This document shows, in pieces, positions 1 through 12,159 of a DNA stretch of 64,000 nt. Origin of the DNA: Solen grandis (Eukaryota > Mollusca > Bivalvia > Adapedonta > Solenidae); assembly GCA_021229015.1 (NCBI GenBank), contig CM037777.1, positions 64,744,219 through 64,808,218 of the forward strand, given 5' to 3'. The first letter of the stretch is position 1, and every line of letters begins with the position of its first letter. Both the position numbers and the translations under genes were made by a program. A model generated the notes under the pieces. That model did not search any database. It had not been told where the DNA came from and worked only from the letters and a program-made list of their open reading frames with translations.

Positions 1-2689
1 AATTTCCCGTTTTCAAGCATTCATGAGGCAAAATGATAAAATAAACTTGAAACTTAGAAAAACTTGAATGTCATGCTTGAGATAACATTTTCAACATCCG
101 GTAAACTGTCAAACCAAAGTACGTGTGAATATTTTGAATTTTAATAAATCAATATTTTTGTCTCATATAACGTGCATTATTGAAAAAACGACCAGGCATA
201 ATTGCGTCAATCAACTATATTCTAGGTCTTTAAAATTTAATTCTTTAGGAAGTAAAGGGATTGTTATATACTGGATCAATTTGAAATTTAAAAAAAGAAA
301 AAAAAAAAAAAAAAAAAAAAAATACCCAAAAAAAAAAAAAAAAAATTTTTCCCAAAAAAAAAATTAACTGGGTAAATAAAAAAACATTATTTGCTGATAA
401 GAAATAAAAAATAAAAAAAGAATATGGTTGTAAACATACATTAGCAGAGGTAAAAACTAATGTTATTTTTATTTGCGAATATATAAAAAGGGATAAATAA
501 ACGAGGGAAATAAATATAATTATGTAAAAAGCTATACATTTGAACCATAAATGCATGAAAAAATGTGTGTGTGTCTCTCTTTCTTTGTGTACAAAAACAA
601 ATAAAATATTTGCCAGTTTTAACATACAGCAACTTGATTAAATGGCCTGTGCAAATAAAATCTCTTTCATTTTTAAACATGCAAACGAAATGAGCTAATT
701 ACATTTAAAATTGATATACAAAAAGGGATTACTCTATCAATACTCCGATAAAGATAAGCAACAAGGAAGTCATTATTCCAACAAATGCACGTTTGTTGTC
801 ATTTTGTGTATAAGAAACTAGTTTACTCTTATCGAGAAAAAAATAGGTTAAAAACAGTTTGATGCAAAATGATCAAGATCGCTATTACACGTCATTCCTA
901 GAAAATTGTGAAATATGTTAAATGACAATTTGGCTTTTCCAACCCTGTCCAAAAATAAAAGCTGGAGCAATGAACATTGTTGCACCTGAATGTAGATTTC
1001 ATTATGTACATGTATGCCAATTTTATGTCAGTTTACATTAAGATTGATTTTTTTTTATTGCGAACAATGATTTACACAATAATTAATATGGTAATAGAAA
1101 CCGCTGCACGTGTAATTAAGCAGCGCATTCAAGATAAGATAAATCACATAGTTTGCGTGTAAAACACATATACGTCGCATGTATGATATTTCGATATTTA
1201 ACGTCATTTTTTTCAAGGGAAAAAAGGACATAGAGCATGCACAAATATATTGCTGAAATAGGCATCATTCCATTCGCATACATGATTTTACATTTGACAT
1301 TAACACAAGTACTCGTATGGTGATACAAACATCATACCTGATACTGCTGAAAGTAAGTATTATGGTGAGTTCTAATTCACCTTTCTGATTTGATATCGAG
1401 ATAAAGAAAAACGTGTGTGATCAGTAATATATGTAAAATACAACGACAAACAAATAAGCAAATTAAATGTAATCTAGACCTACTGGAACCCGCATCCTCC
1501 ATCCCACCTAAATGTTAAATTTGCGCTCGGCCTTGGTTACATGTATAGTTTCTTTGTAATTCATCACTGAATATTACTCAATAATGCATCGTTTCTCTGA
1601 GACCTAAAATATAAAATAAAATCTTCAAGGCATATGTATCTTCCTCCGCTCCTTACTTTTGAATCTGATATAGTGAGTTTAAAACAAAATTTTAAGAAAA
1701 CTTCATTTAAAGAAAAACAATAAATTCATCCGCTTAAAACTAGATTATTTTTTTCATTTAAAATGGAGGCAAAAGTTTACAAAATTTCCTTAGAACAGTA
1801 ATCATATGTTTTATCTTAAGTTATTTTTATTAGTGACTTTACAGTGATCGAGAAGATAAAGTTTTCTTTCTGGTATGCGTATGTATTTAACCCTTTACCT
1901 CATGAATATTAATGTACAAATTTATGACTTGATGAATATTCATTGACTGAACTTTAAGTGGTTTATGAAACAATGTATTTTAGTTTGTGTTTTAGTGTAG
2001 AATTTGTTCTTCAATATTGTATGAAAAAAAACAGAGGAGACCCTGAGTTTAGCTGTCCTGTTTCCCAATGTGTTAAAATGAGATTTTGTGATGTAAAGGC
2101 TTAAGTCAAAATTATTAATAATTATATCATTACATGTATATTATAATTATAAAAGTTTAATTCATACTCACCCGAAGCATAAAAATTCTTCTTATAAAAC
2201 ATTTTCTAACAAAAGCAAACCTATAAATAATAAGCACTGAATCAAAGTACGGGACTGCAAACATGTTAGAAAAACAAGACAAAAATACCTCCAGTTGTCT
2301 CACTTGGAAGCACAAATAATCGTGTGCGAAGCATTATTGGCATATATAAGTAGCTACGTCGATTTCATTTGCCGTGAACATATTAATTCATAATGATGAA
2401 ATATCAGTTAATATAAATGGCATATACTTACTTTTTAATTACATTTTATTTTGTTCTCTTGTCCTCCTTTCCTAGGCTTCAAGATTTGAAACTTAACTAT
2501 ATTTTCACCGTATGTGAGGGTCGAGAGCAATCCCACTCCAAATAACATATTATTACATGGAGGCATTCGTGTCCCAGCAAATAGGAGGGTTAGACTTCCG
2601 ACAGGATTTTTTTTATTCACCTTCAGCTGCCTTGCGTCCAGTTACAGATAACGGTCGCAACTGTTCACGAATTGCTTCCCTGTTTACAT
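1..2689. other. Gene-free AT-rich DNA
   Basis: I see no gene. An A-rich tract with few interruptions lies at about 290-363. A copy of the dispersed ATGAATATTCAT repeat lies at about 1890-2030. The open frames here are short and compositionally biased. Confidence 0.6.
1890..2030 (+). repeat. Dispersed repeat with paired TGAATATT motifs
   Basis: It reads CCTCATGAATATTAATGTAC, then ATTTATGACTTGATGAATAT and a tail with ACTGAACTTTAAGTGG. Similar copies are at about 25009-25130, 50048-50170 and, reversed, near 38070-38125. Confidence 0.65.
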
Positions 2690-3640
2690 ATAGAGTCAAC
2701 ATCGTACATGCGACCACCTGTATTAAACGACTTTTTTTTTATTAAACGACCGTTAAACCCCCCTTTTTCGACCACATAAACCAAGTCCCAGCACGTAAGA
2801 TTATGTACAAAATCAACTTTTTTGAGCGACCGTGTTTGATTCCGTTACTGATTATCGTGTACACTGGAACATGTGTATATTCATTTTTATCATATCCGAA
2901 CAAACAAACAATTACCCCGATCATAAGTGCTCACCTGAAACCAATTTGTTTTGACCACGCATGACTGCACCATGTGCAACTATATTCTAAATATAGTTCC
3001 TGGTTCCCGTTTCAACAGTTACTAAGCATAACATAGGTGAAACCATCCCTCAAAATGCCGAATGCTTCGGATTTTGGTAAAACAATATTTGGGAATAAGG
3101 TAAATTAATACTTCCGGATGCAATGCGTACCATTAATAATTCGTGCCTATAAGTATCTACATTGCGTCTTATGATACGTGACCAGGGCACACGGTTGAAA
3201 TAAATTGGGGGTTTCTGGATTTATGTTAGACAGAGACATAAAGAAAGCTCATTGCTAAATAATATTTATTCTTGAAATTGTCCGAATCCATCCATGAATT
3301 TGATGTCAAATGTTGTGTTTTTCCACCGAACACCAAATGCAAAGTTCAGCCAATAAACCATGGTATTATTCCAACATAAAAGATAAAAAATCGAAAGATA
3401 TGACAAAAATAAACATGTTGGTGTTTATTGGTATAAAACAACAAAACATTTTGTAGTTTACATCGTATTCATGTTGTAATATAATATAACGTTATGAATC
3501 AATTAAGCTTACAGTTTGTATATATATGACTTGTTTGCCTGGATTTCCAAAAATATCTATTAAGAGACCATTTTATTAAGCGACCACTTTTTGACAGTCC
3601 CTTGAGCGGTCTCTTAATACAATGTCGACTGTAGCAGGGA
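2690..3640. mobile_element. Candidate non-autonomous DNA transposon
   Basis: The left side carries GAGTCAACATCGTACATGCG and repeated TTAAACGACC motifs. The right side carries TTAAGCGACCACT and ends with GAGCGGTCTCTTAATACAAT then GTCGACTGTAG. The ends are degenerate inverted copies of each other (CGAC.TTGTATTAA against TCAACATCGTA..TATTAAACGAC). No coding capacity is seen. Confidence 0.4.
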
Positions 3641-4071
3641 TGCAAATGCTAACTAACATAGGTGGCTGTTACCAGTAACTGAACACAGGTCTGACTTAAG
3701 GTAGGTTGGTGTTTCTACAATAATGCCTCTGTGTGCATACTCCACCTGTAATTAGTTAAACGATGCAATATGACTTGAATAAGTCGTTGCGACGGATAAC
3801 TCTTGTACACTTCTAGTCAAGTTCCATTCATGACTTAAACATTCAGTGTATCGTCAACTTAAACATTTTTAGAATATCTTATTTTACCGAAATACGTATA
3901 TCATTTACGAAGGACGATTAAAACGGTCATAAGAAACAAAGTTTGTATCAATAGTTCAAATGTACAAGAAGATATAAGTGCACAATGTTAATTTTAGAAA
4001 TTCATTTATTGTAAGCATACCTTTTAAAACATATTCTGTGGTCAAAAGAGGAAATACACTCGTCCTTCCAT
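3641..4071. other. Nothing recognised
   Basis: Intergenic DNA with no coding signal or clear repeat. Confidence 0.5.
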
Positions 4072-4313
4072 TTAACCCTTTCTCTCATAGAGGAAACCAT
4101 TAAAAAAGCTATGCGAACAACATAAAACCAGATCAGCCTGCAAGTAACTCGCAGGCTGATCAGGTTTTATGCTGTTCGCTGCTCCTCAGTGGTCTGGAAA
4201 TGAGGACTTTGTAATTAAATTTGGTAAGGTTTAACTGTGGTTTTCTGCAGATCAGGCTTTATGTGGTACCTATTGAGGGCGTCAAGATGAGTCTATATGA
4301 GGGAAAGGATTAA
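4072..4313 (+). mobile_element. MITE with TTAA ends, copy 1
   Basis: About 242 bp bounded by TTAACCCTTTCTCTCATA and its inverted copy ending AGGATTAA. A strong internal hairpin (CAGCCTGCAAGTAACTCGCA arms with AAAACC/GGTTTT outside) sits in the left half. It is nearly identical to the copy at 5494. Confidence 0.8.
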
Positions 4314-5493
4314 AGACAAAGGGAAGAGATAAATACGTAGATGTAGAACAAGGGTGACATTGATTTTCAAAACAGATGAATGCACTTCGTGTAAACATAG
4401 CAGCAATGTGTTTTATTTTCATTCACCACACTATTAAAATTGGATTAATTTTCAGCAAAAATAAATGCTTTGCGCCAAATAGTATTGCTTTCGTGAAATT
4501 TCAAGAGAAATTTTAAATTAAGATAAGATAATGGATGGAAATGAGTGTAATGGAAACTTACTGATAACTGTTTTGTTAATAAGAAACAAAAACATTCCAT
4601 TACTGTAGTGATCTGAAGTAATATATAAGTAGTTTCTTTCCTCTAAAAGAAATTAAAGATGTAAAAAAAAAAAAATACGTACTATTGCAATGTTTGAAAT
4701 GTAACAACAAGAGCATAGCTTTGTTTATCTTAACTTTTTCAAACTTGGGTACAGTAAAAACGATAAATTCTAACAAAGACCTTTTTGCACTGCCATTATC
4801 TTACACTGTTGTTTAGGTTGCTAAATAAGTAAATTCAATTAGCTTTATATATCCTCTAATAACTTACACTCAGCATGTCGCACGTACATCAAATTATGAA
4901 CTATTTCAAACAATACTGGTATGATTTGAGAGGAAAAGAGCAGTGTCTACTTGTACTCATATTGAGTCGTTTAGAGTATTAAAAACCATGCACGCTTTGA
5001 ATGTCTTTGATGTTCAGGAAGTTAAGTAACAAGAGCTTATATATAATCAAAATGTATTAACATTCAAATTTAAGGCAATCACATTGATCTGAAAAGTAGT
5101 ACATCTTTTTTACTGTTTTACATTTAATTGTCTTGCTTCTGACAGTAATAATGAGGTTAATTTCTAGTGTGTCAAAATTCAGCTCTTTTCAAAATTAAGG
5201 AAAGTAAGGAACAAAGACATAGAAAAAAAGATAGATATGTTAATATGTTATCACCAGCATGACTTCCACAATGCAATCATTTTAAATGAACACATTTTTT
5301 TTTACATTACTGTGTTACAATAAAAAGAACATAACGTGAGACCATTTCTTTTAATAGCAAGAAAGGAAACTTTTGTTACAAAAATAAGCTATTCGATTCA
5401 GAAATGAATGCTACCATTGTTCAATAAACTCGAGTTTGTTTACATGAAACTGGTAACAATATCAATTTTCTTTTCCACAACATTCCCCTTGAT
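4314..5493. other. Nothing recognised between the two MITE copies
   Basis: AT-rich DNA with no open frame of note and no clear repeat. Confidence 0.5.
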
Positions 5494-5736
5494 TTAACCC
5501 TTTCCCTCATAGAGGAAACCATGAAAAGACCTCTGCGAACAGCATAAAACCAGATCAGCCTGCGAGTAACTCGCAGGCTGATCAGGTTTTATGCTGTTCG
5601 CTGCTCCTCAGTGGTCTGGAAATGAGGATTTTGTAATTAAATTTGGTAAGGTTTAACTGTGGTTTTCTGCAAGATCAGGCTTTATGTGATACCTATTGAG
5701 TGCGTCAAAATGAGTCTATATGAGGGAAAGGGTTAA
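5494..5736 (+). mobile_element. MITE with TTAA ends, copy 2
   Basis: Terminal inverted repeats TTAACCCTTTCCCTCATA and TATGAGGGAAAGGGTTAA are perfect here. The same internal hairpin as copy 1 is present (CCTGCGAGTAACTCGCAGG). Same orientation as copy 1, 1.4 kb away. Confidence 0.85.
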
Positions 5737-6299
5737 AAGAAAAGAAAAAAAGGAAATGGACGCCAACAAGTGTAGGTTTTAAAAAAACAACGACGACGAT
5801 AACAACACAAATAGGAGTGGCATTTTATGGAGAGACATTAATTGCTTACACCTTTAAGCAGTCCAATACATATGTATATGTAATTTTGGAATCTGCCTTA
5901 AAGGATATCAATAATCACCCGCGCTTTTAAATTAAATTTACTCACTAGATAGATTCCGTATAAAAGTTCAAATGAAGTTTAACGTGTACCAGATCGTATG
6001 AAGTAATCACTCAACTCTCATCAAAACACCTTGTTGAGCAAAACATAATCACCCGCTACGTCCTGTAAAAATTATATAACCAAAATCTCCATATATCCGG
6101 AGAATGACTATGAAATATCGAATGTATTGATAAACATCGGAGTCGAACAATTGTCCGAGCAGTTAAACTACTATAAAATATCAAGTCCGAAAGGTGAAAC
6201 TAAACTTTTAAACTGGATAAAATATGATATATCCTGCGAACAGATTTAATAATAATTCGACAATAATTAATTTAAGACAAATAAATAACCAACTTATGC
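5737..6299. other. Nothing recognised
   Basis: AT-rich, no coding signal. Confidence 0.5.
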
Positions 6300-6821
6300 T
6301 TAAAGCAGATCGTTCGCAGATGATCGGTAGAAAAATAGAAGTTTTCTTTTACTCTCACTAGTTAATATTAGTGAAGTCTTTGTTTTTTGACAAATAAAGT
6401 CGATAAGTGTATGTCAAAATGCACTGGATAATGCTATTTTCGTAAGCGCCCACTTCGATGATATCGGTTAAATATAAAACCCTGTATCCCCGGTTCCACA
6501 TGACACATCCGCAACGTCGCGTCTTCCCTAGTTCCGGGTAGGGAATTCGTAAGTTCAGAACGTGACGTAAGCGCATGCGCGAAGAGTGATTTTGATCAAT
6601 CATGTGACGGCAGGCGAAAATAGAATTTCTTTATATTTTTGGATAGTGGTTCGATACTGTTCCTAAAGCTTTTTCCTGTGATGGAGAACAGCCCATATTT
6701 TTACAAATGTTGCATTGGTCTTAGTTGGATGACCATGCGTATGTGTATTGATAGACGTAATTCGCAGACGGTTCAAAATCAAATTCTAAGCCAATGACCT
6801 TCTTTGAACGAGCAGCTTTAA
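6300..6821 (+). mobile_element. MITE of about 520 bp with 16-bp inverted ends, copy 1
   Basis: Starts TTAAAGCAGATCGTTC and ends GAACGAGCAGCTTTAA. A second copy in the same orientation lies at 21585-22094 with shared blocks such as GTGAAGTCTTTGTTT, TTCCGGGTAG and TAGACGTAAT. The minus-strand frame at 6358-6603 lies inside it and is not a gene. Confidence 0.75.
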
Positions 6822-8411
6822 AAACTATTATATCTATATATTCCTCTTTTGTCAATATCAATATTACACAATATTAATTTTCCCAACGAAAAACTATAGA
6901 CTAAACTCAATGGCAATTTATAACCCAAACCTTACTCGATGAAACAATTTTAACAACGATTAAAACAAATCCTTTTTGATCTACAAAACAGAAATAGCTT
7001 CTACAGTGGTTATCTTTTAACTTAAATCACTTATGTTTGAACACAGAAACTAACTTGGGACATTTGAACACTAACATATGAAAGTACCTGCTTCTATATT
7101 ATTGAGAAGGCTTCAAACTGCACTGCACTCTGATGATCGTAATGACTATACAAATATAGCAAACTTTCAAACATCTCTGTAAATACTTTCAAACATTTAT
7201 GAAACCCCGCTACTGTAGGTATCCTTGACCCGAACCATTCCTAGCTACTTTGTAATCTACTGAACTCCACGAATTGCAATAATTAGAGCCACCTTTCGGA
7301 TACAAAAACTCTCAAGCGGTTAAAATCCAAGACGCTGTACCAACAACAACCCAAAGCAATGGAAAGCTGCTGAACTTCAATAATTAGAGACAAAACCTTA
7401 TCCACTATTAGATAACGACTTTCACGGTGAACAGAATCAGAATGAACAAATTTCTAAGCGCCGCACCGCTATTTATCCTTACTGGAGGTGGAGACACCTA
7501 CCGGCAAACTTTGAAGAACAATCCCGGCAACTCTCCTTATTAAATATAATAAGCTCTAAAGAAAGATTGAAGACTTCATATATTCAATGTGTGAAAGGTG
7601 ATCACTGAAAACGTCCAAGGTAAACAACATGCTAATAAATGTCACCCTTACATTGACCAATTGATCTTGTTTATGTGCAGGAACGAAAAATTACTTTATA
7701 ATACTGTTTATATGTATTATACCTATGTTATATGCACCTGGGTGAATAACATATATTTTCTGTTCAGTTCCAATAAAAGCACGTGTATACAATAATAACG
7801 ACCAAACACTGAACCAAAAGACCCGACATTAACCACAAGGGCATAGATAAACCGAACTAGACATATCTGATATGACACATATACCTAAAAGCAAATCCCC
7901 ACAGTATTAAGTTTGACTTTAATTTTTGACCAGGCTAAAATCCAACCAACAGTACTTAGCGCTAAGTAATACTGAATTTTTTAAATAAAATAAAAATGCA
8001 TTCCACCAGTCCTATTTTACGACATTTTCAAACACAAATGTGCATGATATAAAGGTGACATCAATCATAACCTTAGTAACAAACACCATATTTTTAAAAA
8101 AAATGCATATTTTTTTAAAATTTTACTTTAGAAACAAGAATAATGACATTCGCCCCTGAATGTTTAAGAATTACTTAGCCGTAAGTATGGTTGGTAGAAA
8201 ATATTAACGTTTTTACAAGGCACTGGCATCAGAACAAGGTTCTGGTTAAAGTGTAACAATTTTAAACAAAAAGAAGAAGAAATAACATTTAACAATACAA
8301 AACAGTTGTTCATTGTCTTAAAATGGTACAAAATCTTTTAGGACCACATTAAAGGCTCTGTTTCACCACGAAAACAAATTGAGACATGTGGTATATTTGC
8401 CTCAGAAGTGC
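6822..8411. other. Gene-free stretch downstream of the PAN exon
   Basis: No coding exon recognised on either strand; AT-rich with short random frames. Confidence 0.5.
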
Positions 8412-8417
8412 TTTATT
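8412..8417 (-). promoter_or_regulatory. Candidate polyadenylation signal (AATAAA)
   Basis: AATAAA on the minus strand sits eight bases after the stop of the PAN exon, which would give a very short 3' UTR. Confidence 0.5.
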
Positions 8418-8424
8418 CGAAGCA

Positions 8425-8675
8425 TTATTCGCACAGTCTTGAACGCAGCGTGTAACTTGTGTGTGTAGGTTTGTATAAGGATGGTGCAGCATCCATAACC
8501 ATATTATACGTCACTGAGCCAAGGTGACAATAGTTTGATGAAAGATCCAATGATAAACAAGCCGGGTTGTTGATCCAGTGCGACTCACACTTCTCGTATG
8601 GTACATTGAGCATGAGGTTAAAGCCCGTAATCGCTCCTGGGTAAATTTGAAATGTGCTCGTCATTGTAGTGCACA
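8425..8675 (-). CDS. Terminal exon: PAN/apple-like module and stop
   Basis: The acceptor is TTTATTTCAG before TGTGCAC, phase 1. The 83 codons read as a PAN-type module (YPGAITGFN, NVPYEKCE, ACLSLDL, CHLGSVTYN) and end at TAA. PAN assignment is by residue pattern only; disulfide placement was not tested. Confidence 0.7.
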
Positions 8676-10984
8676 CTGAAATAAACACATTTTAGTTCTA
8701 TTTTTAGCAATGAACAATTGCATACACATACATTTTAACTGAATTGTTTTTCTTAGGCTATTACTGAAACGAACATACTGCTTCGTGGAATGAAAGAATG
8801 AATTAACACTGTGAACATTTTATATTTCTTTTTAATCATATGACATGATGCTCAAACAGCTGTTTCCGGTTTCGTATATCTTATATACACGTTATATAAC
8901 ACGTTATATATAATTTAGGCCGAATTACATCACTCCGCGTCACGTGCGTGTATTCAACATATACGCCTAGTGTGTTGAACCCGAACAGATAGATTTAATG
9001 TGTTTGATGCAATTAAATCTGATCAAAAGGGTGGCATTATTCATATGATGTTGAAAATGTATGAGAAATACACGTGTTAAATCATTATTTTCAGTTATCA
9101 CTTGAAACTATTTACTTGGTGTTAAATTACAAATAGTAATTCGTTCACAGTCCTCCATTCATGTTTTGTTTGTTTGTTGTTATTATAGCACTTTATTGTC
9201 GGTAAAGGTCATAAAGGTCGCCAGAGGCTCGCTTAATAATATTTTCATGAACTCGTTCATTAAATTTTGATATGAAATAATTCATATCAGATCCTACATA
9301 TATCATATACACATCTGTGTAGATAAAATGGTGAAAAACGTCTGAAAGGGTTTTTCATAACTGGGCTCCAAGAATCATGCATTTATTTTATGTTTGCACC
9401 ATGGCAGACATATCAGTTTCTAGTTTGACCTATGCTAGATTTGCTACTGGTTGTTGTTGTGATGACCAAGAATCAGCACGATTGTCACTCCTTGTGTATA
9501 TGTAGATAAAGGAAACGGTTTGTTTTGATAAAGCTCGGTCTGGTATATTTTTTTCATTTTTACTTTTTATAGGTTTGAGCAGGGTCCCTGTATCTATTTA
9601 TCAAAACAGTATATCGAGATCCTGATTTAATAAGGAAGTAAGCAGACCAAAATATTGACTTTGAAGATTAGGAAACGGAAAAACAACAACAACAACAACA
9701 ACAACACTTTCACTGAGCAGAAATGGTCTGCAAATCTCTGCTACTGCTTCACTAATTATATGCTTACCATGTTCTTTATGTAGGGCGTCTTACTATGATT
9801 TTGCTGCAGAGGATTTAAACAAAGGGGTCTCGCACGAAAAGTGGGTCATATATGTACCAGACCCGTCATGGCACTTAAATCATTTGGGAGAACCTCTTAC
9901 CTACACGAGAATGATATTAATGAATGGTTTAAAACCAAAGACCATGTCTGTCACATTATCCTGATACCTAACCAACTTTTGGTTGGAACTATTCATATAT
10001 GCAAAGCACTAAACAAAATAGATATACCACTGCTATTCAAATTTCTGGTATATTATATCGTGGGATAAAGCCCATAACCGCAAGATTCCGGGGTGGATGA
10101 TGCATCAACGCGATCAACAATGTTGTGGGTTCGATCCCCGACCTCGACATACATTGCTTGGCGTTTAGAATATACACAAAGTAGTTCCAGAGTGGATTTG
10201 TCTCGTGCCAGGTTATTGTGACTGAGTGTGGTATCAAGCCACATGTCCTCGGCGTGATACTCCTGTATGTCAGCACTTTATCATATACATAGTCTTCAAA
10301 TTGGTAGAATCCTAATCCTTATTCCTAACAAAAAATGTTCTATCAACGCGCCAATCGGGACAAGTTTTGAACGACTTTCACAAAAAAAACCTTGATGTCC
10401 ATTCTTTCCCAGAATGCGGTGGGCAAACGTACCTTTCTCACAATTCTTTAAAAGTTCGTTGTAGCGATACAAAGGTCCACAAAAACATGTGGCTGAGATA
10501 CACACACCCCCAGTCTCACGGCAGTCCAAGTCGTGGTTACACCAACGTCCGAGCGTCTTAAAAGCTAGAAGATAGAAGAGAAAAACGAAATTCTACTTCA
10601 CATATTCATTCAGATATCACGTATCAAAATCTTCTTTAGATTTAGAATAGCAATAAAAAAACATTAAAAACGGCTCAGAGCTTTGCTCATTCATATATTT
10701 CTATTCGTTCGATTTTTTATGCATTATATTTCTATTTTCGAGTTTTAACTTTATTTCAAAATAGATGGACAAATAAATAAAAATACATAAATAGATACTC
10801 TGAATGCACGTTGCGGCTGATATCCACTGGGCAGTTGTAGCGTCACACGTGACTCTTCCGTTTACATTTCCGTAGTCCCCTTTACCCAGGAAGTACCCTC
10901 CGTTACAAGTAAACGTCAGGACCGTCCCCTCGACTGTGTCTCCCCCGGAGATAACGGCGTTTGATAAGGCTGGCGTTCCACAGT
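8425..10984 (-). CDS. Secreted CCP/EGF-like/PAN domain protein, 3' part of gene
   Basis: Three exons on the minus strand join in frame: 10984-10799, 10564-10433 and 8675-8425. All junctions are phase 1, as is typical of shuffled extracellular modules. The first exon encodes a sushi/CCP module (four Cys in the contexts DCGTP, FTCN, RVTC, ATC, with a Trp before the last Cys). The second encodes an EGF-like/EB module with six Cys. The third encodes a PAN/apple-like module (GFNLMLNVPYEKCESH, then CLSLDL and CHLGSVTYN) and ends at TAA. An AATAAA lies eight bases after the stop. Such combinations are known in secreted or cell-surface adhesion and recognition proteins of molluscs; no specific function can be given. 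The signal peptide and 5' exons are not seen and could lie near 11.0-11.4 kb or in the N gap. I do not recognise an orthologue. Confidence 0.72.
8676..10432 (-). other. Intron between EGF-like and PAN exons
   Basis: Contains an (AAC)n run at about 9683-9707 and a degraded SINE at about 10060-10310. No further module exon was recognised, though a short one could be missed. Confidence 0.5.
10060..10310 (+). mobile_element. Degraded tRNA-derived SINE (family A)
   Basis: A B-box-like GGGTTCGATCCCC near 10127-10140 is followed by GTGCCAGGTTATTGTGACTG and CATAGTCTTCAAATTGG, the same order as in the better copies at 18452 and 40503. Confidence 0.6.
10433..10564 (-). CDS. Exon: EGF-like / EB module
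   Basis: The acceptor follows a pyrimidine-rich TCTATCTTCTAG and the donor is GAGAAAG followed by GTACGT. The exon is 132 bases, phase 1 at both ends. Six cysteines occur in the order WC, DC, VC, TCFC, NC, with CGPLYRYN between the last two, typical of EGF-like modules. Confidence 0.7.
10799..10984 (-). CDS. Exon: sushi/CCP module
   Basis: The acceptor is TGTATCACAG before ACTGTGG and the donor is TTCAGA followed by GTATCT. The exon is 186 bases, phase 1 at both ends, and encodes one complete CCP module of about 62 residues with four conserved cysteines. Confidence 0.75.
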
Positions 10985-11383
10985 CTGTGATACACAGGTA
11001 TTGGATAAATAAATCGTGAGAATATAGACTTAGTGCAAACACGTATGCAGCTATAAGAATACATGTTTGTCTGAAAAAATGCAGTACTGAAATAAAACCT
11101 TAATGTTATGTATGGAAACAACTGAAGAAAGGTACTAGCAAACAAATAAATTATATCATAACTATATTTGCCTCTCATATGCAATTTACTTGTAGAGCTT
11201 ATTTAATAAATTGTCTTAAGATTAATTTGATCTTAATTTGACTTTATATTTACAGATTCCATGTTTGTACAGTAAGTGAACACGACGTTATCGCTTTAAA
11301 TGATCTACTCGTTGACACTAACGGTGCGTTCAAGAGATCAAAAGCATACCCGCAGAAAACGAATGGTTGAGTAAATAAATACT

Positions 11384-11483
11384 NNNNNNNNNNNNNNNNN
11401 NNNNNNNNNNNNNNNNNNNNNNNNNNNNNNNNNNNNNNNNNNNNNNNNNNNNNNNNNNNNNNNNNNNNNNNNNNNNNNNNNNN
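11384..11483. other. Assembly gap (100 N)
   Basis: A run of exactly 100 N, a conventional gap of unknown size. It lies between the divergent CCP/EGF/PAN and EEP genes and may hide 5' exons or promoters. Confidence 0.95.
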
Positions 11484-11982
11484 TGTTTGTTTGTGCTGTA
11501 TGCACATGTCACAATAACAAAAACTACTTTGGAAAAGGTTCGTCTGGGAACAGGTTCAAGTTCAGAACTATATTTATATAAAAAAAACATACACAGTCTA
11601 TTGTCAAACAGTAAAAAATAATATGTATGAAAGGGCCAAAATATGTAATTTCCATAAGTCGAGTTCACGCTATAAACGAGCTTGAACATAAAAAATACAC
11701 GAATTTAGATATTATTAAAGGAGGACATTCGGGACCTAGCGAAAGTGTTCCAGTTAACCGAGTGTGCGCTTTATCCAAGTTAGACCACTGTACATATTTA
11801 TATGATGACATTGGGCGATGCCTTTACAGTTTAAACATATTTTAAATGTCAGCAAAAAGATAACTTGCTTTGTTTACAGGGTAAGTAGGATCCTAACATT
11901 CTTGGGCGACCCTCGTGGTATTTGTATGTCAGTTGCCAATATAAGGCGCAGACGGCAGAGTCTGGTGAGGCTCAGTCTGAAT

Positions 11983-12159
11983 ATGAGGTCCCTTATCGTC
12001 TGTTTAACACTGGTCGGGCATGCACTGTGTTTCAAACCTGTCAGATTGGCAACGTTCAACACTGGACTGACCACTCGAGTTCCGGAATACGAGACCAGGC
12101 GACAGTATATTGGTCCTGCTCTGCAGGAGACCATCGCAGATGTCCTCTGCTTACAGGAG
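11983..12159 (+). CDS. EEP exon 1: signal peptide and N/E catalytic motifs
   Basis: Encodes residues 1-59: signal peptide, the LATFNTG strand and the start of CLQE. The donor is CAGGAG followed by GTAGGT, phase 0. A pyrimidine-rich acceptor-like TTGTTTACAG about 100 bases upstream (near 11880) suggests that the 5' UTR may also be spliced. Confidence 0.88.

Noticed and set aside
6358..6603. 81-codon minus frame
   Set aside because: Lies within a non-coding MITE; the second copy of the element does not keep it.
10037..10276. Minus-strand frames of 79 and 63 codons
   Set aside because: They lie inside a degraded SINE.
11250..11689. Minus-strand frames across the N gap
   Set aside because: Held open by the Ns; no real sequence supports them.
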